From contig NW_020312025.1 of the NCBI RefSeq assembly GCF_003144115.1, forward strand, positions 242,644 to 300,766: DNA of 58,123 nt, given 5' to 3'. Numbering within the stretch: position 1 is the stretch's first letter; each line of letters begins with the position of its first letter. This DNA is from Tilletiopsis washingtonensis (lineage: Eukaryota > Basidiomycota > Exobasidiomycetes > Entylomatales). A program made the translations under genes and the position numbers. The notes under the pieces are model-generated. The model did not search any database, was not told the DNA's origin, and saw nothing but the letters and a program-made list of their open reading frames with translations. Below, piece by piece: positions 10,107 through 19,901 of this stretch.

Positions 10107-11526
10107 TCACAGCTCTTGCCTTGGCTGCGCTGCATCTCTAAGTCGCCGCGTCAGGCGATCCCAGCCGCTCGTGCGGAAGACGCTGTGCGTCGACGAGGCC
10201 GCGTCGGCGTCGACTGCGGCTCCAGCGGGCGAGCGCTGCGGCTCCATTTCAAGTGCCGGGGCCTGCGCATCGGCAGAGTCGTGACGCCGCTCGACGCCGC
10301 GACGGGAGCTGTACCACTGCGGCACGTTCCACGCCAGCCCGGCGAACATGACGCCGAGCCAGAGCAGCAGCTCGGTTGCGTAGATGGCGATTGAGGCGGC
10401 GGAGAGCGGGCGCTCGAGCAGAACTGGAGTGGAGCGATTGTGAGCGAGTGGCTTTCACATGGGGGCAAGAGCGGCGCGGCTGACCCGAGAGCAGCGAGAA
10501 GAGATCGCCGCCGGCGTCGAGAAAGACGAAGCCCCACGAGATGCCCCGCACGGAGCGGTGCTGGTACATGTCGACGTAGTGCCTGGTTTCCACAGCATCA
10601 GCATGCGCTCTCGGTCGAGGAGGCGTGTCAGACACACCGGCCTACGCCAAGCCCTAGCCCCACGGCGGCTAGGATGGCCATGGCGAGGATGAAGCTGCTG
10701 GGCACGCTCTGCGCGCCGTACTGCGCAAGGGGGGCTTCAGTGGCCGCTCGTGTTGAAGCGCAGGGGGAGTGCTCACTCGAAAGCCACAGACAAAAGCCAC
10801 CTCGATGCCGCCGGCGAGCGCCATGAGCGCGCCAGTGACGCTGAGCGTCTTGAGCATGCTCCACTTCTGTCTCCGGCCATGCAGCGTGAGCTGCTGCGGC
10901 GCTGCAGGCGCAGCTCATGGCTACGCACATGTCCGAGATACATGACCTGTGCCCATGTGACTGCGCGTCCATGTCAGAGCCTGGGCGAGTGCAGCTCTCG
11001 ATTCGCACGCACCGAGCGAGAGCGCCGTGAGGATCTGGGCCTGCACCTGCAGCGCGACTGATGGCGCTCGGGTTCAGCACTTGCGGGCCGCTTCGCACCG
11101 GCTGAGCCAGCGTACCATTGAGCTCGGCGAGGATGTTGTGGATGCCGAGCGGCAGACCAGCGGCGGCCCAGAGAAGCATCATGCTCGGCTGCAGGCCGCG
11201 CGTGTGGCCCCGACGCCAGTTGAGCCATCTGTCGCGCCACGAAGCGGTGTGAGCGGGGGTGCGCCAAGCTGCCGAGACGGCGCCAGCGCCAACTGACATT
11301 TGCGCTGGCAGACAGGCGTCCACGTCAGAGGTCAGGAGGCGCGCCGAGAGGTGGGAGGCAGCTCACGCAGGAGTTGGACGGACCAGAAGACCTGCCGGCC
11401 TCACGGCTGTCAGCGCGCGACGTCGGAGCAGATCTGGCCCACGCTCACGGCGCCTAGCGTGCCGAGCACGTTGACAGCGACGGCACGGCCGGCGTGTGGG
11501 GTGTTGCCGGTGCCTGCGTCGGACAT
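10107..11526 (-). CDS. PQ-loop repeat membrane protein, ten exons with a 7-nt microexon
   Basis: Fungal PQ-loop family protein; relatives are seven-helix transporters or sensors of endo-lysosomal, vacuolar or Golgi membranes, but the substrate here is unknown. Exons (minus): 11526-11449, 11391-11367, 11304-11298, 11228-11099, 11046-11013, 10960-10929, 10866-10777, 10720-10638, 10582-10485 and 10423-10107; 297 residues. Exon 3 is seven bases (CGCAAAT) and supplies the PQ dipeptide, giving SVQLLPQIWLNWRRGH followed by GLQPSMMLLWAAAGLP, the family signature. The second repeat reads HYVDMYQHRSVRGISWGF, with GR where the second PQ is expected. Several hydrophobic helices are visible (for example GALMALAGGIEVAFV and ATELLLWLGVMFAGL), then a hydrophilic tail. 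All phases close only if the microexon is used. It ends 250 bp from the convergent SPT20 stop. Confidence 0.88.
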
Positions 11527-12503
11527 GGCAGGGGGAGCGAGAGGGGTGAGGTGGAGTGGGAGCAGGCAGCGTCCAGCGCTGGTGCGCGCCGCAGCCCCGT
11601 GCCCAGCCAAGGGCCGCTCGCAGCGCAACGCCGCCGCTGTGCCTTGCCCTGCGCAGGCGACTCGCGCCGAGCCGCCCCTCGTCCGATCGACGCTCTGCAT
11701 GCGCTAGCGTCCGCCTGGCCGGCGGACCTGCGGCGCGGAAGGGACACGAGGTGAGGCGCTGCTCTGCCGCTCTGCGCTCTGCCGCAGAGGGTCCTCGCAC
11801 GGCCGAGGCCGCATGCCGCCGCTCAACGCGAGACAGACGCCGGGCCGCGCGGCTTCTTGCGCGCCGAAGGTGCAGCGCCAAGGCCGCGCTTTGCGTCCCG
11901 CGCCTGGGACGCCTCGCTGCTCCTCTGCCGCACGCCCGAGAGAAGGCTCGCTCGCATAGGAGCGACGTGCAGCAGCGACGCACAGAAGAGGCAGCGCTGC
12001 GCCATCGCAGGCCTACTGCACCTCAGCGCTGGCCAGGGGCAAGCATGCACAGCGGCCATGGCTGGACAGGCGCGTGCAGGGCCAAGCACGGCGAGGCGCG
12101 CAGCTCGCCCAGCGTGACGCGTGGTGCGTCGTCGTGGCGTGTGGCCGCTCCGGGGGAACGCAGCCAGATCAGGCACCCATGGCCGTGCGCGGTGGCTGCT
12201 GGGCTGCGCTGGGCTGGTGCTGGACCGACGTCGGCGGCACTGCGGCGCCGCTGCCTGCGGCTCGGCGGCCTGCTCCCGCCGGGCGGCAGGCGGCAGGGTC
12301 GGCGGCCGCGAGCGCGTCCCGCTGCGGCAGCGGAGGCGGGAGCAGCGATCATGCTGCCTTGTGCTGCACTGGCCATGCGGTCGCGGCCCTCGCAGGCCCT
12401 CGCTCAGCCTTCGCAGCTACATAAGGGCGGCCATCGCGCAGCTGTCAAGGAGCGGCACCCCCACCTTCTCCTCCACACCCCCCACCTAGCCGCCTCCAAC
12501 ACC
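11527..12503. promoter_or_regulatory. divergent promoter region between PQ-loop gene and secreted protein gene
   Basis: Shared upstream DNA of 977 bp with no coding match. Toward the PQ-loop gene a CTGCTCCCACTC-like element lies about 40 bp upstream of the start. Toward the plus-strand gene a CATAAG box at 12420-12425 lies about 80 bp before the ATG and may serve as a TATA element. Open frames here are by-products of high GC. Confidence 0.5.
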
Positions 12504-13550
12504 ATGTTCCTCCGCACCTTTGCCGCCCTCGCCGCCGCCCTCGCGCTCGCCAGCGCCTCGCTCGCGCAGCCCGCCGCGCGCAGCGACCTCGAGAGCCGTG
12601 CGCCTCCGTGCGTGCGACAGAAGGCATGCCCTCGCGGCGGCCTCGCTGACCAGCGTGCCATACAGGGACCTGCAGGTCTGGGTCACGTCGAGCACCGACT
12701 TCGTGCGTTGCCCGACCGCGTCGCCATCGCCTCTCCATGCTGACACCTGCCTTGCCCCCCCCCCCCAGTGCGTCATCCTCCCGCGCGCCAAGTACAGCAC
12801 CATCGGCGACAGCGAGTTCCCCGGCGGCGCCAAGAGCTACTGCACCAAGCGCTACGACAGCAGCCAGGGCAAGGCGAGTCATCTGGCTCGTCACCCCCGC
12901 CGCGTCCCTCGCTGACCATCTTCTCTCAGGTGCCGGCCAAGTTCTTCACCAGCGGACCGTTCGTCTCCAAGGCTCGCGGCAAGTCGGGCGGCCGCCAGGT
13001 GCAGCTCACCGGCTGCATCAATGCCAGCGCTGTGCGTGCCGCACCATCCTCGCCATGCTTGTCGCCGTGCTGATGCCTCTTCCGCAGAGCCCGCGCCTGC
13101 AGCCCAACGACGGCGGCGGCCAGTACGACAGCGCGCCCGGCGGCACCGACGGCAAGGGCAACCCGGCCGGCTCCGTCTGCCTCGGCTACAACCACTACGT
13201 GCAGATTGTCGAGCCCGACGCGAACCGCATCTGCATTCGGTGAGGAGCGGCTGCCGATCGCCGATGCAGCCCTTGCTGACGCTCGCGCTCCTCAGCTGCT
13301 GCGACAACCAGTCCGACTGCCCGCTGCAGTTCGACACGGTGCGTGCCGGCGCATCCTCTCCTCGACGACACCTTGCTGACGCCCTGCTCGCCATCCTCAG
13401 TCGGGCTGCAAGAAGATCATTCCCGGCCGGTGCGTGTTTGTGTCGTGGTCGTGGAGGGGAAGGAGAAGCGCGTGCCACGCTCGAGGCGGCACACATCCTT
13501 CCCGTTCAGTGACTGACCCTCCTCCTTCCCACAGCTACGACGGCTGCTAG
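12504..13550 (+). CDS. small secreted cysteine-rich protein
   Basis: A secreted 195-residue protein of unknown function with relatives, as I recall them, among basidiomycete secreted proteins (not confirmed by search). Exons: 12504-12607, 12666-12702, 12769-12873, 12930-13031, 13088-13239, 13296-13338, 13401-13429 and 13535-13550. The signal peptide is MFLRTFAALAAALALASASL. The mature part starts near DLQVWVTSSTDF and carries about ten cysteines, the last cluster reading ICIRCCDNQSDCPLQFD and ending YDGC. Eight exons for under 600 coding bases is extreme. The fourth exon is preceded by a GC-AG intron (AAG/GCGAGT donor at 12874), needed to keep frame and sense. The second intron ends in a long C run before its acceptor. 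The first donor was taken at 12608 because the nearer GT breaks the frame. Functions such as an effector or surface protein are guesses only. Confidence 0.82.
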
Positions 13551-16489
13551 TCGCCTCGCCTCTCGGCAAGCACGTGCGCCGCCAAAGCCGCCTCGACCCC
13601 AACCTCGTCTTGAGCCCGCTTCGTCCGCCCCTCTTCGCCACGTTCCGCCTTTTCCAGCCCATGACACTTTACTCACCCACGCCGCCCTCGCGCTCTCGTG
13701 CCTCCTGACCCAGCTTGTACTCCTACTCCTTGTCACGTCTGCGCTCGCATCCGCAATGCCGCATCGTGTCTTGTCGCGCTTCATGCTAGCCTGTTCTGCA
13801 TCTTGATTGACGGTCCGGCGAGCCGGTGGCGGCCGTGCAAGTGCCGCACCGGATGCGTTGCCGCCGGGTCGCCGAGAGGGACCCTGCCTCGGCATCTCGC
13901 TCGCCAAGCTTCAGAGCTTCAGAGCTGTCGTGCAGGCTGCGTTCGGGCGATGCACCAGCACGGTCCGTCGCTGCTGCTGTCGTGCACGCCTCTTACTCGA
14001 CTCTCGGACAAAGCTGGCTCGGCATGTGAGCTCTTTCGCTGCAGCCCGTCTGTGAGCCGCGGCTGCGTCGCAAGAGTGGCGCTGCGCTCGCGGCGTTGGA
14101 GCGACAGAGAACCCTGTCATGGGTCAGGGGTGCTCGACAGCTCGGCAAAGCTTGGGCAGAGCCGAACAAGAGCGCTGTCTGTCGCCACACTCGCCACTTG
14201 CTGTATTCGAGCGTGCTTGTCCCGCGACCTCGAGAGAGGTGCTCCATGAGCCTGCGCAGCAAGAGAGTCCAAGCGCAGGGCCGGCAGTCGCGGCTCGGCT
14301 CAAGATGCACAGCCTGGTGGCGTGCCGCATGCGCCTTTTCTCTCTCTCTCCTCGCTCCTTCACGCCCGCAGAGCCAAGCATCCAACCTGCAAAACGCGGG
14401 CCATCACAGCTGCCGACGGCCGACGCGGCACGCAAGCTCGACGCAACCCCAGCATCCTTGACTGCGAGGCCGGCGCTCCAGCGCGCCTGAGCTGCTCCAG
14501 CATCCAGCGCCAGCCCTGAAGGCTCACGATGCGGCCATTTGTTCGACGCGGGGCGGATGCGCAGCACAGCCTGCAATGCCGCTCACCTTGGCTGTTGCGC
14601 ATCTCCCTCTGCGAGTCCTGCCGCTGTCTCTCCTGTGCCTCTGCTTCCCGCTCTTCTCTGACGCTGAGCTGTCTGGCTGCGTAGGGCGCGAGATGCATGC
14701 TAGCTCTGCGCTCTGTTCGCTGCGTCGCGCATGCTGAGGGGACGAGTGATTTTCGCATGCACGTCTAGCCCGCAACGCTGGCCGAGGCAGCGTGGTGGGC
14801 CGAGGCAAGAGTTCGCTGGGGGGCGCTCAGTGCGTGGACGCGCTGGCATGCAGCGTGCGGCGGGGCATTGGAGGGGTGCGGGTGCGGGATGGAGAAGTGA
14901 CGGCGTCACCCCGCATCTGCCTGTTGCGCTGCGTCCGCGCCGACGGGCCGCGCTTGGACCGCTGCGGCGAGGCGGCGACCTCGCGCGACGCTAACGCGGA
15001 GCAGACGCCGGCGTGCAGCCGCGAGCTTGGAGCGCGCGACATGGCCTGAGAGACGCGCACCTCGCATCTGCCTCTTGACGCTCCAACGCTTTCCTGGGCC
15101 GAGGTTTGCGGGGTAGCGGCTGGGCTAGCGTGTGCGCCTGCTCGCTGCGTCGGGCTCGGGGAAAGCAGCGGCAGCAGACAGGAGAGACACGCGCGCCGCT
15201 CCGCTGCCGACACGCTCCGCCACGGCCTCGGGCATGGCGATGCTCAGCGTCACGCCGCGCATCGGCGCAGCGTCCGAGGCCGCCAAGAGCCAGCAGACCC
15301 CTGGGTGGTGCGGCCGAGAGCGGAGCGGTGGTGGCGTTGAGGCTCAGACGGCCCCAGAGAGGCGCCAGCACTCTCTCTCCGCTCGCCGGATGAGATCTGG
15401 CGCCCTTCGTCTGAGCCCCAAGCTTAGCCTCGGCAACGCAGCCGGCGGAAGCGGGCGCTCGTCGGCGGCTCCGTCTGCACCAGCTGCCGCTCTGCCGCTC
15501 TGTGCTGCAGTGCAGATCAAGAGCGCAGCTCGCACCTCAACGGCTCGGGCACCGGCCGTCGGCTGCGGCTGTGACGGGTCGCTGCTGCGCAATGCGCGGC
15601 CGTCTGTTGGGGCTCCGCCGCTGCGAGCGCTGCGTCATGAGCATGGAGCATGCCAGGAGCAGCGAGCAGCTTGCCTGCCCGAACCCTCCGCGGCAATGCA
15701 GAGCGGGCCGGCGAATGGACCGCTGCTAGGCTGCGCCTGTGGCCACCTGGATGCTTGGACGGGCCTCATGCTCGACCTCGTGCGCCCTGCACGCTGCGAG
15801 ATGCGCCGCCGGCTGCTGCCACTGGCGACGGCTCGGGCCCCGAGAGAGCAGCGCACAGCCGTCAGGTGCCGTGCCACCAAGTCAGCCAGCAGCGGCGCGT
15901 CCATCCCCAATGTCTTCTAGCGGCCCAGCACACACGTCGAACAAGGCCGCTCCGCTGCGGCCATGACGCCGCTGCGACGCTCTAGCTCACTCTTTTTCGA
16001 CGGCCGGCCACTGACAGTAGGGTGCTCGGCGTGCGAGGCAGCTCGCACGGAGAATCCTGTGAGCTCGGGCAGTCGAGTTGCAGCGCTGCACCTCGCCTCC
16101 CCCCGCATTCGCATCGGGAGGACCAATGGCACTGCCCCGCATTTCGAATCCTCGGCCAAAGCTGAGCTGCTCAGGATGCAGCAGACCCTCCTCGTCTTGC
16201 TGTCGACATGGAGAAAGACGCTAATGCTCGGCCACGAGGAGTCTTGGCCTCGGCCGGACAGGCAGCGCAATGGGCAGCCGCAGAACGCGTGCTGCACCCC
16301 GTCGTTGCCCCCTTGTGCAGTCTGCCGCCTTCTCCGATGCACTAGGGACGCTCACAACGGGCCCGTCAACAGCACGGACGTGCAGTGGCGTGCTCGAGCA
16401 CAGAGAGACGGGAAAGGCATATAAGGTAGGGCCTCCGGAGGCTGTTTGCTTTCTCGCCACTCACCCCTCCTCCTCTCCCTCCCCTCAAC
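13551..16489. other. 2.9 kb without a recognisable gene; peroxidase promoter at right end
   Basis: The first 300 bp are probably the 3' UTR of the cysteine-rich gene. The rest contains only unsupported open frames on both strands (for example about 260 codons at 15132-15920 with no domain, poor third-position bias and no splice logic). I see no tRNA T-arm and no array. The last 100 bp form a typical promoter with TATAAG. Confidence 0.6.
16420..16425 (+). promoter_or_regulatory. TATA box of peroxidase gene
   Basis: TATAAG lies 65-70 bp upstream of the peroxidase ATG, followed by a pyrimidine-rich CCTCC/CTCCC leader that is usual at fungal transcription starts. A strong TATA element suits a regulated, secreted enzyme. 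Confidence 0.6.
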
Positions 16490-18245
16490 ATGAAGTTCGC
16501 CGCCTATTCGACACTTCTTGCTCTGGCCGCCTCTGGCGCCGCCGCCTTCCCCGCCGCCACCATGCGTGCACTTGCCGAGGCTCGCGCCAACGCCTTCGAG
16601 GGCCTGCCGCGCGAGTTCGTCGAGCGTCAAGGCGTCGGTCTGCCTCCCGTCTCTGCGTGTGAGTACATGAAGAGAGACTGCAGAACATGTTGCCATGAAG
16701 TTAACCCTAAAAAATACGCAGTCCCAGACAACTTTGGCTTGCCTCGTGCGCCGCTTTCGCAACAGCCTTTCGATGCAAAGCTGCAGACGATCAGCCTCTC
16801 CGGCGAGCACGAGTGGCGCGCTCCGGGCCCCGACGACCAGCGCGGTCCTTGCCCGGGCCTCAACGCAGCCGCCAACCACGGCTACCTCCCGCGCGACGGC
16901 ATCGCCACTCGCGAGACGGTCATCAACGGCCTCCACGAGATGACGGGCCTCAGCACCGACGCTCTCGTGTGTGAGTATTATCCTGCGTGATGGCGGAGGG
17001 CGCGGGGACCCGCGAGGTCGGGAGCGCGTGACCTCCGACGCGTCGCGCCCAACCTCTCCTCCCCATCCCCCCCTCTCCCGTCCTCTCCTCCCAATTCTGC
17101 TCCCAATTCTTCGCCACACATAGCTGATCGTCCTTGACCACCTCAGTCCTCGAGACGACCACCAGCTTCTTCGACGGCGACCCGGTGTCCGGCAAGTGGT
17201 CCATCGGCGGCCGCACCCCCAAGTCGGCTCTCCTGGGTCCCCTCCAGAACGCTCTGCTTGGCGAACAGAGCGGAATTTGCGGATTAGGACATTTGAAGAG
17301 CGAAGGTAGGTCCTTCGCACTGGCGATTTTTACCCTGGGTCGTCGCTGAGTTGTCGCTGACGCTCTTCTCCAGGTGACGCGTCCATCACGCGTGGCGACT
17401 TCCTGCAGCCGACCGGCGAGAACAGCAACTGCCGCTCGTACCCCAAGTTCTTCAAGGAGCTCATCGATCTTGCGCAAGAGATGAACGGCGACAATGAGTA
17501 CAAGGGCCAGATCACGCCCCGTGTCATGGCCGAGCACCAGCACCGCCGCAAGCTGCACTCGATTGCCAACAACCCGAACTACTACTCGCCCGCCTTTGCC
17601 GGCATTGCCTTCACGCCTGCTGCGCACCACTTCGTCGTCGCCATGATGGCCACGCGCAACGAGACGCAGCCCGAGGGCGTCACAGCCATCCCCGAGCTCA
17701 TGGAGTGGTTCAGCTACACGGGAGACCCGTCGAGCGTCGACACGCTCACGTACAAGTACGGCTACGAGCGCATCCCGAGCACGTACAAGCGCCGCCACCC
17801 GGCCAACCAGTGGACGCTCGCCGACATCGTCGCTGCCGTCGCTCAGCAGGCCGTCGCCTACCCGAGCACGACGGGCGTGGGCGGCAACACCGGCACGGTC
17901 AACTCCTTCGCCGGCATCGACCTCGGCGACCTCACGGGCGGCGCCTACAATGCGCAGGCGCTCCAGGACCCCTACAAGCTCGGATGCTTCATCTCCAACA
18001 CGATCCAGAGCCAGGCTCCCACCGCTCTGCAGGGCCTGCTCTCTGGCTCGCAGCTCCAGGCCGCTCTCGACAGCATCTCGACGAAGCTCAACCCCATGCT
18101 CGACCAGAGCTTCGGCGCGTGCACGGCGCTCTTTGGCGACAACCGCAAGCCCAAGGGCCGCACGGAGCGCGACATTGCCGGCAGCAAGTACCCCGGCCTC
18201 ACGCAGAAGGTCGACGACTCGCGCGCCTACTCGGAGCAGCCCTAA
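16490..18245 (+). CDS. secreted heme-thiolate peroxidase / unspecific peroxygenase (Peroxidase_2 family)
   Basis: Extracellular heme enzyme of the chloroperoxidase/unspecific peroxygenase family, which uses H2O2 to oxygenate or halogenate organic substrates. Exons: 16490-16658, 16722-16970, 17147-17305 and 17374-18245; 482 residues. The signal peptide is MKFAAYSTLLALAASGAAAF. PCP (residues 99-101) supplies the proximal cysteine thiolate C100 within GPCPGLNAAANHGYLPRDG. The distal motif is EGDASITR at 192-199, the EGD form of peroxygenases rather than the EHD form of classic chloroperoxidase. A conserved MAEHQHRRK block and a long C-terminal half follow. The length is greater than most members. 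The three introns are 63, 176 and 68 nt. It stands alone between two large empty regions and has its own TATA box, so it is probably transcribed independently. Confidence 0.93.
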
Positions 18246-18958
18246 GTCGCGTCTCGCCTTGCTCCTCTCCATTTGTATTTCACACACTGCGCTCGCACGA
18301 GCTGCCTCGCATCAGGCCTAATGCTTCATATTCGTACTGCTTCTCGCATGTCTGCTGCTTCGCGAGCTTTTGAAGAAGGTGCTGGCCATGTGCTGCTTCG
18401 CATCATAATCGTCGCAGCTCCGCAGCTGGCGCTCGCAGCCTCCGAGAGCACCGAGAGCAGGCGACATCCGCGCCGCCGCGCGCGCCGCCGAGCGCCTCTC
18501 CCGCGCTGCTGCTCGCGGCGGCGCCGGCGCGAGGGACTCTGCTGCTCACACCGTGCTCCTGCCTTGCCTCAAGTGAGAGATGCTGCTATATGCGGGACCT
18601 CTTCTCGTGCTGCATCTGGGACTCTCGCTGTGGCGGCTGCGCAGTCAGGCGCAGCTCGAGGCCTCAGCTGCGACGTGCGAGGAGCCGCCACGTGGGGCGC
18701 TTCCCCAGCCGTGCGCTGCTCCCACGCTTCCCCACACCCGGCACGCCGGCGCTTGCTGCGCCGAGGCGGGCTCCGCTCTTGCTGACAGGTCGCGTGATGG
18801 CTGTGTGACGCGCAGCAGCACGGACCCTCGACGTGCGCCGTACTCCACTCCGCCGCCGCTTCTCCTCCCGCCACCACCACCATCAGCAGCACCCAGCAGC
18901 AACTTGCCTCACCGCACCTCTCGCATCTCAAAGCCCGCCTCATCGCGTCCGCACTGAC
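18246..18958. other. intergenic region with promoter element
   Basis: 3' UTR of the peroxidase gene, then the promoter of the microprotein gene. A GCTGCTCCCACG element sits at about 18715, roughly 235 bp before the ATG, and a CT/CA-rich leader follows. No coding match. Confidence 0.45.
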
Positions 18959-19432
18959 ATGTCCGTCATGTCCGCCTTCACGCGCCCCATCAACCTCTTC
19001 GCGGGGTGAGTGGCGCGTCACGTTGCTCGACGCTGTGGGTGCACAGGTGCGCAGCAGTGACAGAGGCGCGCGCAGCAGCAGTCGTGCGCTCGACTGGACG
19101 GGCTCAGTGAGGCTGCGCGGCCATTACGTGTGGCCCTTGCCTCAGCTCCTATGCTTTGCAAGCCACAGCTGTGCTCTCGGCCCTCGACTCGGCGGCACCT
19201 GCCAGTGCAGCGCTTCGCAGTGGCGCAGTGGCGCAGTGGCGCTGCACCGACACAGTGCCGCCACGGTACCTCGCTTCTCTGCCACATCATCTCACGCTGA
19301 AGCCTGCCCAATTGCAGTGCTGCGCTGCTCACCGGCGCCTACGCCTTCGCACAGCGCCGCTCGGCGCTGCACGCCTCCAGCCTGCCCGGCGGGCGCGACG
19401 TGCGTCCCGAGCGCAGCGGTGGAGGCATCTGA
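18959..19432 (+). CDS. 53-residue single-span microprotein, possibly mitochondrial
   Basis: Two exons, 18959-19005 and 19318-19432, with a 312-nt intron (GTGAGT donor, ATTGCAG acceptor). The protein starts MSVMSAFTRPINLFAG and continues AALLTGAYAFAQRRSALH, giving one hydrophobic segment followed by basic residues and a short polar tail ending GGGI. The architecture matches the many small inner-membrane proteins of respiratory complexes, but I do not recognise a named subunit. Support comes from the clean splice phase across the intron, a stop soon after the tail, and a promoter element shared with the NDUFA5 and SPT20 genes. It ends 469 bp before the convergent NEM1 stop. Confidence 0.6.
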
Positions 19433-19901
19433 AGCGCCTGCCTCGCCGACGCGCGCGGCGCTCCGGCCCTCTAGTTCGCACAAGTCTCTCAAGCTCTGTC
19501 TCTGGTCCTTCTGCTCGTCCGTCATCGACTCTCTCTTTCTCTCTCTTGCACCTGTACAACTCCTCTGCAATTCACTCATCCTCCTCATCAGCTGTGCGAG
19601 TTTGCAGATGTAGATTCGGGCCGGGCCGCGAGACAGGAGCAGCAGGCAGGCAGGCGCACATGGGGCGCGATGAGTGTGGAGGTGTAAGCACAGAGATACA
19701 GAAGAGCAGGGCGAGGCTGAGGTCAAGACGGAGTGTGGGTGATGGGAGCTGATGGATGTGTGGGCGAGACGGCGCTCGCGAGGGCGGGCTATGCAGTTGA
19801 TGCGCGTGATGATGCGGGAGGTTTGCATGTGTCTTCGAGAGGAGGAGGAGAGAGAGAGGCTTGCTCAGTTAGTAGTGTCGCCGCAGAAGAGGCCTCGCTG
19901 C
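19433..19901. other. convergent intergenic region
   Basis: 469 bp between two convergent stops (microprotein and NEM1), containing T-rich (TCTCTCTTTCTCTC) and GA-rich (GGAGGAGGAGAG) tracts, likely 3' UTRs and terminators of both genes. No reading frame of interest. Confidence 0.5.

Noticed and set aside
15132-15920. 262-codon plus-strand frame in the 2.9 kb empty stretch
   Set aside because: Composition is unspecific, with no domain, no flanking splice signals and weak third-position bias.
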